Shown here: one piece after another, positions 1 through 9,505 of the stretch
Layout: each line of letters starts with the position of its first letter
Numbering within the stretch: position 1 is the stretch's first letter
Source: Zygnema cylindricum
Lineage: Eukaryota > Streptophyta > Zygnematophyceae > Zygnematales > Zygnemataceae
Direction of reading: 5' to 3'
Assembly: GCA_037447655.1 (NCBI GenBank)
Contig: JBBHKE010002277.1
Coordinates: 1-26,625, forward strand
DNA length: 26,625 nucleotides
Translations under genes and position numbers: made by a program
The notes under the pieces: model-generated
What the model saw: the letters and a program-made list of their open reading frames with translations, nothing else
Told to the model about the DNA's origin: nothing
The model's database searches: none

Positions 1-447
1 GCGGGATAAATTAAAAAGCACGATGGTAACCCATCTGAGTCCAGGGGTACAAAAGGGGTGGCATGGCCAAAACTGAAAAACTACAATAAAAAACACATAG
101 AGCGATGGGAACACAAAAAAACAAAAGAAAAGAAACAAACAAGGAATATAAAAGCACCCAAACTTAAAATGAAAAGCACGACAACTCACAAAACCAAAAC
201 TACAACCCCAACCCCAACCCCAAATCAATCAAATATCTACGAAAAGCAACCCCATAAGTCTCCCCAGCCTGGGGGAGGACGTTGAGGGAGTTCCGGAACA
301 CGGCGACGATCCATAACCCCAACAGCCGATCGGAGGATAATAGAAGCCTGCACTCGCTGTAAAGCCACCGATAAGCGTTGACGATAAAAAGAAGTAAGGA
401 CCGAAGGAGGAGGGCTCCCAGGTCCTCGGTGCTCGAAAGCACGTCGA

Positions 448-497
448 GCATAAGTACGGAGAAACTCGTCCAGCATAAGTACGGAGAAACTCGTCCA
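448..497. repeat. 25-bp tandem duplication
   Basis: Two direct copies (448-472 and 473-497) starting GCATAAGTACGGAG. The unit is not a multiple of three, so it shifts the reading frame of the retroelement fragment on the minus strand; both copies translate to DEFLRTYA in different frames. Confidence 0.85.
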
Positions 498-633
498 GTG
501 CAACACCAAAACAACCAAAGATCTCGACCGCCATCGGAATAAAGTCATCCATAGGGTCCCGGTGGGCATAATCACGCTCCTTCGCCTTAGCGGCATCACG
601 AGCTGCCACCCCAACATGTTGAGCCGCCTGACC

Positions 634-689
634 AACAACTGTAGCTGAAGTAGGGTTGACAAACAACTGTAGCTGAAGTAGGGTTCGCC
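634..689. repeat. 28-bp tandem duplication
   Basis: Two direct copies (634-661 and 662-689) starting AACAACTGTAGCTGAAG, the first 24 bases identical. The unit length again adds one base to the frame of the surrounding broken ORF. Confidence 0.8.
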
Positions 690-840
690 AGAACAATATC
701 ACCGAAGATGCGAAGGGCACCATCAAGCAAAACAACATCGATCCGACCCTGCTTCCCTTCACATGTAGTCTTTCAGTTTGCCCCTCTTTACTCCCATGGC
801 CTCAGATGGTTTACCATCGCACTTTTTAATAAAGTCGGTA

Positions 841-1983
841 TACATATTTATTGATTTTAATGTGGTTACTCTTCTAGGGATTTTAGTTTAGTTGGTTATC
901 GGCTTTTTGTTTGTGTTATTGTTTCTCATTTTGTGTTGGTTGTTCTGCGTCTCTAATTAGATTTTGTTTTCTCTTTTGTTTGCTTCTTCACCGAGATATT
1001 CGATTTTGATTTCGTGTGAGTTTTTTCAGTTTTGTTTCGGCTCATGCTTCCCATTTTTTCATTGTACAATGATAGATTACCATCAAGAATTCTTAATTAT
1101 GCTTACTCTTTTCTAAAAATGTTATCAGATGCTCCCAATACTCCCATTGACCTGCGATGATTTGGAACTTTGTATAAATGCAAAGTATAATCGAGATTAG
1201 TAGTGTTAAAAGAACAATTTCTAAGAATTTATATCGAGGGCTAATTTTGATAATCGATTATCCGCAAGAAGTTAGCAATATAGCTAAATAGTAATTTATC
1301 GGCATAGACTTTTTTTTTTTGCATTGGATTCATATCGAGGGTGGATTTCAAAATACTCGGCAATCGGTGGGATGGCCAATAACCTATTATCGGCTCAACA
1401 TAAATGTTCAACAATTATCAAAACTAAATTTTGGAAAGTCGAACAAAAACTACTTTTGCAAAAATTACATATAAAATTATCGAAAGTGTGAAACGATCGA
1501 TAAAGTAAAGGCATCGTTATCGGCTGTGAAACGCGATACAAAATGAATACATACCATTAATCCTATCGGAGTATATTCGAGCTTGAGAAGACATCATACA
1601 ACTCAGTACCCTATTTAGAGCCTGGATAGGAATGATGTAAGGGAAGTGTACAAATAGTGTAAACCATATGTGATACTCAACGAGTTTACAGCACGAATGT
1701 CATCTCTCTCAAACATTTTCTAAAACATGTGTACCTTCGTGACTTGTTTCATGCATCCATCATATAGGGAGGAAAAAAAACTTTTAACACTTTTATTCTT
1801 TACCATTGCTCGTTGCTTACAACATACTACATCTTAGTGTTCAAGATAACAGTTGCACTAAGCACCAACACTTGTATGCCTTTCTGCAAAATTTGCTATT
1901 GCTACGTTGTATTCCAGACTTAATACTATTCCCGCTTTTCAAGCCTCGATAATTTATACAGCATTTTTTTTTTCAACCTGTCT
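841..1983. other. AT-rich spacer, no gene seen
   Basis: T-rich then A-rich DNA with no ORF that looks coding. A few short phrases recur (for example TATCGAGGG at about 1232 and 1333) but no ordered repeat could be delimited. It lies downstream of the HAD hydrolase gene. Confidence 0.6.
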
Positions 1984-2304
1984 TTTCCGTACAATTTTGT
2001 ACCAGCTTAAAAACCCAAAACTTCTAGACTCTTCCCAGTCCACGGAACACGAGTCAACACCTTCCTGTGACCTAACAATTCTCCTTATAACCTTCATCCT
2101 TTAGATACATCCGGATTGTAAAAAAGTCCCGTGATTATTTGTTAAACAACTTCTGCAGTTTCCGTACAATTTTGTACCGGCTTAATAACCCAAAACTTCT
2201 AGTCTCTTCTTAGTCCACGGAACATGTTTCAAAACCTTCCTGTGACCTAAAAAGTCACCTTATAACCTTCATTGTCTAGATACATCCGGCTGTAAAAGTC
2301 CTGT
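1984..2304. repeat. Tandem duplication of about 175 bp, two diverged copies
   Basis: Copy 1 (about 1984-2133) and copy 2 (about 2159-2304) share long blocks in the same order: CCGTACAATTTTGTACC, CCCAAAACTTCTAG, AGTCCACGGAACA, ACCTTCCTGTGACCTAA, CTTATAACCTTCAT and AGATACATCCGG. The start-to-start offset is 175 bases. Each copy opens with the short palindrome GTACAAATTGTAC-like sequence GTACAATTTTGTAC. It lies beyond the proposed poly(A) signal of the HAD gene. Confidence 0.85.
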
Positions 2305-2350
2305 GCTCACCCTTACTGGTTTATGTGCAAAAGTTATAGGGGTGAAGACA

Positions 2351-2356
2351 TTTATT
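2351..2356 (-). terminator. Candidate poly(A) signal of the HAD hydrolase gene
   Basis: AATAAA on the minus strand, about 70 bases after the TAG stop at 2428-2426. It is a reasonable near-upstream element for 3' end formation. A second AATAAA at 1797-1792 is much farther away. Confidence 0.45.
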
Positions 2357-2425
2357 GATGGAGCAACTGCTCATGGCCGTTCGATGTTTCAAGTTTCTCC
2401 AAAATACCTTATTCACTCGTTAGGT

Positions 2426-5400
2426 CTAAACAAAAGGTTTTGGCCTTTCGGGTACAATGACGCCTATCCTCTCAGCTACCTGTCATAATCCACATTTCAG
2501 CAGTCCCAAGCCCTCATCTGTTAAGACTTTGTAAATTTACTTTGTAAGAGGCTCAAAGTGAATGGGAATTGGGAAAGAGTTGGTAAAACTAATGGAATAT
2601 TTATGCATGAACAGTGTTAAAAATACGGAATAGCAAGTTTGTGAATGGTCAAGAGCTGTACACCTCTCACCATATTTAGCCTGGACCTCTAAATTCCCAA
2701 CTTTTTAATGCATTATGAACCAGAAAAACTAAAGAAACCCTGAAATTTATGGACAACAAGAGATTGCATAGACCACTTCTTTTAGTGAGGATGACCATTT
2801 GGTGTGGACCATACTACTAATTTCCCATCCTTACTCCACTAATTAAAGTTTCCACAAAAAGTGAGACCATCCCCACCTCAGAACCAGGACTTGCGGGAAC
2901 CATATTGTTTTTCTTATTCACACCATGTACAATACAATTTACATAATACGGTTAATATGATTGTTGTTACTTACCTCTCGAAAAGAAAGAACATCTTCAC
3001 CCCATAGCCAGGCATCACAACCAGCATCTCGTGCCCCCCAGATATCATTTCTACGGTCATCTCCCACATGAACCGCCTCACTGGGATCCACATCTAAAAA
3101 TTCACAGGCGCGATGAAAAATGGTGGGATTTGGCTTTTCTGCTTGTACCTGCGACACACAGAGCTCCAGTTCACGGTGTAAGTATAAAGAATTCACGGTG
3201 TAAGTATAAAGAATTCATGGTGTAGGTGTAAGGAATTCAGTGAAAGGAATTCACAGTGTAAGGAATTCCGGTGAAATTATAAGGAATCCACGGAATAAGG
3301 AATTCACGGTGTAGATATAAAGAATTCGCGGTATAAGGAATTCGCGGAGTAAGGAATTCATGGTGTAAGGAATTCAGTGTAAGTATAAGGAATTCACGGT
3401 GTCAGTATAAGGTATAAGGAAGCTGCTATCCACTGCAATATCTGGCCAAGATAGTGGGCCAAATGGAGTTTTCATATTGAATTTTGTAGCTCAACCAAAA
3501 ATTGCACCTGCATGTGAAAATAGCATTAGAATAGGGAAATTTCCTCCCCTACCCCCTTCCCCTACCCCTACCCCTCCCCTCCCCCTCCCCTCACACTCCC
3601 CTGCACCTCTACTCCCCCTCCCCCTCACCCTCTCCCACTCCTAGCTTCCAATGAAGGTTATTGTTGACATTGTGGTTGAATTGGAGTTCATACAAAATAT
3701 TGGCCACTCCATACGGAACCTGATTCTTACAAGCTTTTACATTTAACTTCTTTTAGCGAAAATTGCTGAGCTCCGTTAGAAAGGGAATAGTCCCAAGCAT
3801 TCACTATGCTGTCCACAGTTTTTTTATAGAAACCGTCACCCACACGGAAACACTTGTACAAGTTAAAGCCCCACTGAATACTCAAACTCTTGCTTTGTTT
3901 TTTTTAGTTTCTTTGGTTGGGTCTATATGTGATTCGTAAACCTTTTCGTCAACACATCAACTTTTCGTCAACAAACCGTATTGTCATTTAAGGCCAAAAA
4001 AAAACTTGGTTTCTCCATACCATAGAAATTTTTTGAGCTTTAACACACGTAGGGGACAATATGTGTAATCAGAATCCAAACCTCTTTTGGAAATTTACTC
4101 TCTGCAAAAGAGTGGATGAATCTATTACTACACATGGCGGCCACAGTTGTTAACTCCCTTTGTGCCTCTGGACCAAGCACTTTTAAAACAAAATGTGTCG
4201 CCGACTTATGCTTCATATTCTATGCTCCATAATTTTGGCTACAAATATTTACTGCAACTGTCTACAACACAAAGGTTCACTGCTCAATGCAGTTAGTGTT
4301 AATAACACTAATTCATTTTCAACTTTCTTTGGCCGAAAAACATAAAATACTGTTAGTAACACTATCCAAGGTAGTGGCCTTAAACCGGCCACGTCCTGCC
4401 CTAAATTAGTGTTATTGATACTAAATTCGCTTTACTAATAAAAATTCCCTTACACAGCGATAGGCAGTTTTGTTTATTAATGATTTAACTTTAATTTAGT
4501 GATGCAACTTTCCTCGACTCTGCAGTACTGTTCTTGCCTATCGTTGACACATTTCCCCTCCTGACAGTGAAAGGAAACAAAAAGTCCAAGTGATAACTCC
4601 ATTCAGTTCCATAAGGGGCCGGCCTTCAGTTCATGGTGAGGAGTCTTCTTCACACATAAATATTGGATCCTCCGAAATGGCTTCAAACTTCACATTCATA
4701 TGGTGTATTTCTTTACTTTTGAGAGTAGGTTGCACCACACGAGATGTCAATAAGACACCTTATCATCAAAAATTAAAAGAGAGAAAGACTTCCAAGGGCA
4801 TTGAATTAAATTGGATTTATTGATCTAAGTTCGAAGCAAAAAACAACAAGACCATTGTGAATAATCGACGGTGATAAGAAATATACCAGAATTAATAGGA
4901 CAATAGGGATTCCTTTCACACTGGTTGCAAAATGCAGAATGTCCTCACATAATAATGGACAGTGCAGGGTTAATGTTCACGACAAATTGGACACCTCTCA
5001 TTGCCATAAAAGTTGGTGAATTATTAACGTTAACACTATTAGATTCAACTACACTAAATCATGTTTTGCTATCTGGCTCATTATGGCCACTTAAATGTTG
5101 TCATTAACACTAATTTGCAATTTTCCTGTGTCAAGAAAAAACCGACTTGGTTTAGAGTGTTTTACTCTAATATCTAATGGGCAGTGTCGCATACATCACA
5201 AGGCTTACCTCAGCAGATATAGAAAGTGCGTCAAACCAGTGATCACAGCGCAGGGATTTCAAAAGTGGACGCAAGCGAGTGTCAAAATTGGAAACTACTG
5301 CAAGCTTCACTCCTGCCCTTCGAAGAGCCGCAAAAACTTCCTCTGCTTCTGGATCGGACACACGCCAAGCCTGTACACATCACAAAGATCCAGACACAGT

Positions 5401-8400
5401 TAACAATTACTCCACCGCCCATCACTATTAGGAGTCAGTGGATTATTAGTGTTAAGACCTCATTAAAATTACTACACAAATTATGTCACGACGCATGGAT
5501 CACTGCGGGGAACTTCACTAAATAGTGTTACCAACACCAATTTATGATTTTGGGTTAAAAATATACGCACTCCAATTAGAGTGATTAATTCTAATAGCAA
5601 TGGGCAGTGTAGTAGAAAAAACTGTCCTGTATAATCAGTATTCTATATCACTTCCAAACTGACTAGCCGCATGACTTCACTTAGAGAAACAAGGTTGAGT
5701 CAAACAAAGGTCTCTGCTTCATCACCAACAGAAGATTGAGAAACTCCTCCGTCTTCCCAACATGAACCACCAAATTGCGCACCATAAACGAATGTAACAT
5801 TTCAACACAAGAAAAAGAGAAAAATGGGAGGGCTTCACATCATAAAAAAATAACTTTTCACCAATTAGCTGTATGATGAGTGATAGCTACTTCTGGCTGC
5901 ATCCTCCCTTTCCCTTTTCAATTCTGCCTCCATCTTCCTCTCTCCTCTCTCGCCTTCTCCCCTCTCTATATCTCCTCATTTATCCCTCCTTCCTTTCTCT
6001 CCCCTCCTTCCTTTCTCTCCCCTCCATCCCTCTCCCTCTCTCTCTTTCCCTTTCTCTCTCCCTCGACTTTTCTGCATGGATTCAGCAAAGTCGAGGAAGT
6101 CTATTAAGGGCCAAACCTCAAATTATCACCTGTGGCAGTGTGTAGTATGTATACACCTCTTCCCAATACTGTGGATCAGAACATCCTGTAGCCTCTGCCA
6201 CAATTCGCTGCCAGAAAGGTCTAGCATCATCCACATACCTACCAAAAAAAAAATTGCATATTATTAGTGGCCAAAAAGCGGTAGGGTTGCAAATCATTTA
6301 ATTCGTGTGAAGGAACGATTGTAAATGCAAAATTAGGATGTACAACACTTAGTACAGGGAGACGTGGCAACTTGTAGTCCACTCCCTTAAAGGTGTTATT
6401 AACACTATTTTGTGAATTTTGGTCAAAAAATTTGCGACAAAATTATTGTCATTAACACTAATAAGATGGGCGGTGTACCCATAGTGCCACACAACTGTAC
6501 CGCATTGCTCGGTTCAAAATTATTCACTTTGATCCATAAAATAAGCAAGTTCGGTGTAATTATGTAGATTTTGTACAACCAAGTTTGGCACATTTGAGAC
6601 CGGCATTTATAATAAAGTACATCTTCCAGGGTGTTTCTTTGTTTTGAGACTAAGGCTGCGCCAAATTGCTTTTGGTTCACTTAGCATGGCACTACAACAA
6701 AGTTTTGATAAGATTCAACCTACGCTTGAATTCGTGAAAGGTTCTGAGAAAATGTATAGGAAATGTGTTCAACAAACTTGCTTTACCTTGTGCAAGCTAT
6801 ATTTCTTTGTATATGTGCATCATGTGTGATGAAAAAAAAACTACACAGCCCATCGCTACATGTTAATAACAATATTTGTTAAAGTGGCCCATAATAAGCC
6901 AACTGGCAAAACATAATTAAGTGTATTAATTCTGATAAAGTGATAACGCTAATAATTTACTAACTCTAATAGCGAGGGGCAGCGTAATTTACTACAAATA
7001 ACTCGCATGAGCATGCATCAAAATTAAGTGGTAACTGATTCAGTGAGAACACATGTAATTCGGCAAATAAAGCTAATTATCTTTACAATGTTTGTGCTGT
7101 AGCAATATCAGAGGATCATCAACAAATAACTATCTTTGTGCTACACCATCGTCAAAAATCATCGACAAAAACTATTTTAGCACTACACCAACATCAACAG
7201 ATCATCACCATAATCCATCTAAATACAGCCATTCATGCATTTAAAAACAGAAGAAGTTTTAACCGGTTTTTCCAACAACATGACCAGATATATGAAGCAC
7301 AATTCAAATGTGCGAAAGCAATTGGAAACGCTATATGTGGTTTACCATACTAAACGTGAATTATATTGTATAATACGCGCGTAGTATGAGCAAATCACAT
7401 ACAGCATTTCCAATTATAATACGTTCCAATTAATACGCATATAGTATGGGGTAAACAGTGATCCAACTGCTTTCGCCCATTTCAACCTTGATATGGTGGC
7501 AAACACACACCTCAATATTGAATGGCACCAAGGTTTGGCATAAGCATGTCGATACCGATCCAATATTTCTTTTTCCGAATATGATACTCCATATTTGCGT
7601 CCAATTTCAAGATACACCTGTAACATCACAATACTCTTCAGCAAACGAGCAACTCTATTTACCCATATAAAACATTGCTTTATGAATACAACCTCTCATG
7701 GAATATTCAGAACAAAACATATAATCTGAATGTAAATGATGACTAGAACACATGCGCAGACAACAACAAATCAAAAACAACATATATAATTGATAAATGT
7801 TGAGATCCAATTGATCTCAGCATTCGAAGCACAATTGCATTCAAAAACTCTTTACATCTCGAGTCCAAGATTAAAAGAATAAATTATGACAAGAACACAT
7901 ACAGTTGACCAAAAAAAAAAGTCATTGATGAAGTTTGTCTCAGCATTCAAAAGCTCAATTACTTCCAAACAAATGACATAAGTACCAAGAACCATAGCAA
8001 TAAACTCCATACTCCTTGTGACCAAAAAAGCAAAAGAACGTCCAATCGATAAAGTTGATCTCAGCATTCGACCAAGGTAATAAAAATTGTAGCTCTAAAT
8101 GACATTACTTTTTTAAGCCACCAATAGTGATTCCTTCTAAGTACATAAATAGAAACCTGTGCTACCGGGACAAAATCTTTAATCATAAAAACAAACAAAA
8201 ATAAATAACTAAACCAAATGTTTGTATAAAATACAAACCCATGCTACCGGCTGAGCTGGTTCGAGAAGTGTTCCTGCAGCATCTACTAACAAAGCTTTGT
8301 GACTTAAAGTCGTCTTTTCAACATCATAATATTTTCGGAAGGGCCCTTCAGAAAAGTTTCCATAAGATTGCTCGGCAGCCGCTGATGTCAGTTTTGCAGA

Positions 8401-8817
8401 AGGTGGCGTCAGCATTGCAGAATGTGACATCAATTTTGCAGGAGGTGACGTCATCTTTACAGAAGGTGGCGTCAGCATTGCAGAAGGTGATGACGCCAGC
8501 TTAGCAGCGAAGGATGAAAATCTTCGCATACTTAGCTTTTTTTCCATATTACTATCTTTGTTGATGTTTACAGCGTGATTTCTGTTACCTCTCTCGAAAT
8601 TTTGAAGAGATTCAGTGAAAAAATGCTTAGCAACATTCTGGAAATCAGTGGTTTCAGTTTGGTTTGGAAAAGGTTCGGAAGAAAAAGTTTTGGAAGAAAA
8701 AGACGGGCAGTCAATAAAAGTTTTCAGCGTGGTTTCGGTTTGCGAGGAAGAAGCCGTAAACTTCGACTTTGAGTGACTCCTACAGAGGACATGCCTTATG
8801 GATGACGATAAAGTCAT
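2426..8817 (-). CDS. HAD-superfamily hydrolase (HDHD3-like, plant type), six coding exons, complete
   Basis: Exons on the minus strand are 8817-8239, 7617-7511, 6238-6130, 5370-5209, 3148-2975 and 2479-2426, giving 394 aa. All introns are GT-AG (donors include GAG|GTAAGC and GAG|GTAAGT) and the phases (0, 2, 0, 0, 0) join without error. HAD motifs in order: I, LLVDAAGTLL with nucleophile Asp179; II, AVVSNFDTRL with Ser292; III, AEKPNP with Lys324; IV, VHVGDDRRNDIWGARDAGC with Asp349/Asp350. A helical cap lies between I and II (YLEIGRKYG, LRYVDDARPFW, AEATGCSDPQYWEE). The C-terminus is VAERIGVIVPERPKPFV. This matches plant proteins annotated as HAD-like hydrolases, related to animal HDHD3; they are presumed phosphatases of unknown substrate. 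The first 173 residues form a Ser/Thr/Lys-rich extension that starts MTLSSSIRHVLCRSHSKSKF, looks like an organelle transit peptide, and is long for the family. The start at 8817 is chosen because codons further upstream fall in a probable 5'UTR intron. Motif I has Ala where many HAD phosphatases have the second Asp; plant relatives also have DAxGT. Confidence 0.93.
2480..2974 (-). other. HAD gene intron 5
   Basis: Donor GAG|GTAAGTAAC at 2974, acceptor GATTATGACAG at 2480. The interior is AT-rich, without an evident repeat or embedded gene. Confidence 0.85.
3170..3420. repeat. Minisatellite in HAD intron 4, next to the splice acceptor
   Basis: About a dozen degenerate units built from AAGGAATTCACGGTGTAAGT and shorter variants (some lacking the TATAA part), so the period varies between roughly 15 and 23 bases. 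GAATTC recurs throughout. It begins only about 20 bases intron-ward of the acceptor of exon 5 (3149), occupying the position where a branch point and pyrimidine tract would be expected. Confidence 0.9.
3538..3643. repeat. C-rich tract; G-quadruplex potential on the transcribed RNA strand
   Basis: Plus-strand runs such as CCCCTACCCCTACCCCTCCC and CCCCCTCCCC. On the minus strand, which is the sense strand of the HAD pre-mRNA, this is a series of G4-G5 runs with one- to two-base loops. It lies in intron 4 (5208-3149). Confidence 0.8.
4374..4392. repeat. Short perfect hairpin
   Basis: GTGGCC, seven-base loop, GGCCAC. It lies in HAD intron 4, between two copies of the palindromic repeat family. 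No function is implied. Confidence 0.6.
5886..6066. repeat. CT-rich low-complexity tract in HAD intron 3
   Basis: Nearly pure pyrimidine on the plus strand (TCCTTTCTCTCCCC repeated at about 5988-6020, then CTCTCT runs). The HAD pre-mRNA would contain the GA-rich complement about 65-245 bases after the exon 3 donor (6129). Confidence 0.85.
7340..7456. mobile_element. Small MITE-like inverted-repeat element
   Basis: Ends GTTTACCATACT (7340-7351) and AGTATGGGGTAAAC (7443-7456) are inverted copies apart from two extra bases. The interior is AT-rich with further partial symmetry (AATACGCGCGTAGTATG, AATACGCATATAGTATG). It lies in HAD intron 2, about 55 bases downstream of the exon 2 donor. No target site duplication is evident. 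Confidence 0.5.
7738..8075. repeat. Three diverged tandem units of about 122 bp in HAD intron 1
   Basis: The phrase (A/G)TCTCAGCATTC occurs at about 7814, 7937 and 8058, at intervals of 123 and 121 bases. It is accompanied by repeated flanks such as AAGAACACATACAG / TAGAACACATGCGCAG and CAATT(G/A)C.TTC. This is an old local tandem duplication. Confidence 0.65.
8395..8505 (-). repeat. In-frame 21-bp tandem repeat in exon 1 of the HAD gene
   Basis: Five diverged 21-bp units (plus-strand form AGGTGGCGTCAGCATTGCAG) follow each other. Translated on the minus strand they give seven-residue repeats: AMLTPPS, VKMTSPP, AKLMSHS, AMLTPPS and AKLTSAA. They sit between the putative transit peptide and the catalytic domain, so they form a disordered linker that can change length without shifting the frame. 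Confidence 0.85.
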
Positions 8818-8829
8818 TCCTGATTCTAT

Positions 8830-8986
8830 CTGGAAATCGGAAAAAAAAGTGTACACATAAAAAACTTTGACAAGCAAATTGCTACAGTACTGTAGCGTTG
8901 TTACTGAAACTTGGAAAGATGCTACCTCCCGAGCGACGACGTAATCGTTTTTATTAGCTTGGTTTGGTTTCCTCTTTAGTCCTTAC
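8830..8986 (-). other. Probable 5'UTR intron of the HAD gene
   Basis: On the minus strand a good acceptor (a run of eight T, then CCGATTTCCAG) ends at 8830, 12 bases before the ATG. A matching donor, TTTG|GTAAGGA, lies at 8986-8985, giving an intron of 157 bases. The 5'UTR exon would then lie just above 8986, with the promoter in the region to about 9300. No TATA box was clear. Inferred from splice-site consensus only. Confidence 0.45.
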
Positions 8987-9146
8987 CAAATTGTTTGGAC
9001 TTATTTGTGGCAAAAAAACCTGCAGGAGCAGTAATCAAACAATTCAAAAAGGAAAGAGAAACATTGGCAGTACAGACTAGGATGCTTTCACTTGGCAGGG
9101 CTCTCGCATTCAAAATTTAAAATGTGCGAAAACGATCGGCTACATC

Positions 9147-9192
9147 CCCCATACTGTACGATTGTACGGTCTAATCCACGTACAGTATGGGG
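9147..9192. repeat. Perfect 14-bp inverted repeat
   Basis: CCCCATACTGTACG (9147-9160) and CGTACAGTATGGGG (9179-9192) are exact inverse complements around an 18-base loop. The CCATACT/AGTATGG termini resemble those of the element at 7340-7456. It lies upstream of the HAD gene. Confidence 0.75.
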
Positions 9193-9497
9193 AAGCCACA
9201 TACATTCCCGAAAAAACAATCGCACGATTGAGCTATGCCCTAGAACCCACCCACACAGGAATTATAGCCTTGGAAAACGTCGGTAGATGCTTTTCGTCCA
9301 CTGCAAAGCGGCTTATACACGTGCAATAACGGCACGTCCGGTGGACAAATCATTTCCGAGTATTTTGATTGGTTTATATGATTGGTTTAGAATCTTTGCA
9401 CTAAAATGAACAAAACAGCGAAAACTGGTGTTGCATATCGAACGAATTCAGGATAAATACATTGGATGATCAATATTTGTCGATATCAGGACCTTGA

Positions 9498-9505
9498 TAA
9501 CACGT
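9498..9505. repeat. Left target site duplication of the hAT element
   Basis: TAACACGT, identical to the copy at 10198-10205. Confidence 0.88.

Larger units (their letters stand above)
229..762 (-). pseudogene. Broken C-terminal tail of a retroelement reverse transcriptase-like ORF
   Basis: Read on the minus strand, two overlapping frames carry a continuous protein-like signal. The first contains AARDAAKAKERDYAHRD and DDFIPMAVEIFG, the second PPPSVLTSFYRQRLSVALQR followed by VQASIILRS. This pattern (Lys/Arg-rich segment, then an F-I/A-P-x-A-V/L-E-x-F/Y-G motif, then an Arg-Gln-x-x-Ser-x-Ala-Leu-Gln-Arg motif) resembles the tail region after the polymerase domain in reverse-transcriptase ORFs of plant and algal retroelements. 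That assignment is from memory of the family and is tentative. The frame changes at a 25-bp tandem duplication (448-497), and a 28-bp duplication (634-689) shifts it again, so it cannot encode an intact product. No catalytic reverse-transcriptase motif is present. Confidence 0.4.
1..840. mobile_element. TIR-bounded repeat element, left end possibly cut by the window edge
   Basis: Positions 10-39 and 801-830 are inverted copies of each other with 27 of 30 bases matching; the shared core is GCGATGGTAA/CACGATGGTAA followed by CCATCTGAG. Weaker inverted similarity continues inward (40-65 against 775-800). The interior holds an A-rich stretch (85-240) and a broken reverse-transcriptase-like tail on the minus strand. 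The outer ends cannot be fixed because the left one sits at the window edge, so no target site duplication could be checked. The structure suits a non-autonomous foldback or TIR transposon that picked up retroelement sequence; an inverted-repeat retroelement (DIRS-like) is an alternative. Confidence 0.5.
4290..6985. repeat. Scattered copies of a palindromic repeat family (TTAGTGTTA-A-TAACACTAA)
   Basis: The best copy, 4293-4311, is a perfect 9-bp inverted repeat with one spacer base. Related partial copies occur near 4351-4366, 4405-4423, 5022-5040, 5102-5113, 5522-5540, 6393-6405, 6451-6462 and 6862-6878. Several are followed, some 50-120 bases later, by CTAATA(G/T)C-A-TGGGCAGTGTA-like ends (for example 5176-5189, 5599-5612, 6466-6477, 6968-6983). 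All lie in introns 2-4 of the HAD gene. They look like remnants of small non-autonomous elements; exact element boundaries could not be set. Confidence 0.6.

Noticed and set aside
207-226. Telomere-like TTGGGG repeats on the minus strand
   Set aside because: Only three units, inside a transposon-like element; too short to be an interstitial telomere and not the usual plant repeat.
3170-3420. CRISPR-like array
   Set aside because: The units are contiguous and degenerate, with no unique spacers, so this is a minisatellite inside a eukaryotic intron.
7511-7617. Earlier donor in HAD exon 2 (CCTTG|GTGCC, about 7525)
   Set aside because: It also keeps the frame but deletes the residues before RYVDDARPFW that the family conserves; TTGAG|GTGTGT at 7510 restores the expected Ser-x-Leu-Arg-Tyr segment.
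8241-8772. Plus-strand ORFs of 87 and 65 aa
   Set aside because: They are antisense to HAD exon 1, whose minus-strand frame carries the HAD motif I and the in-frame repeats.
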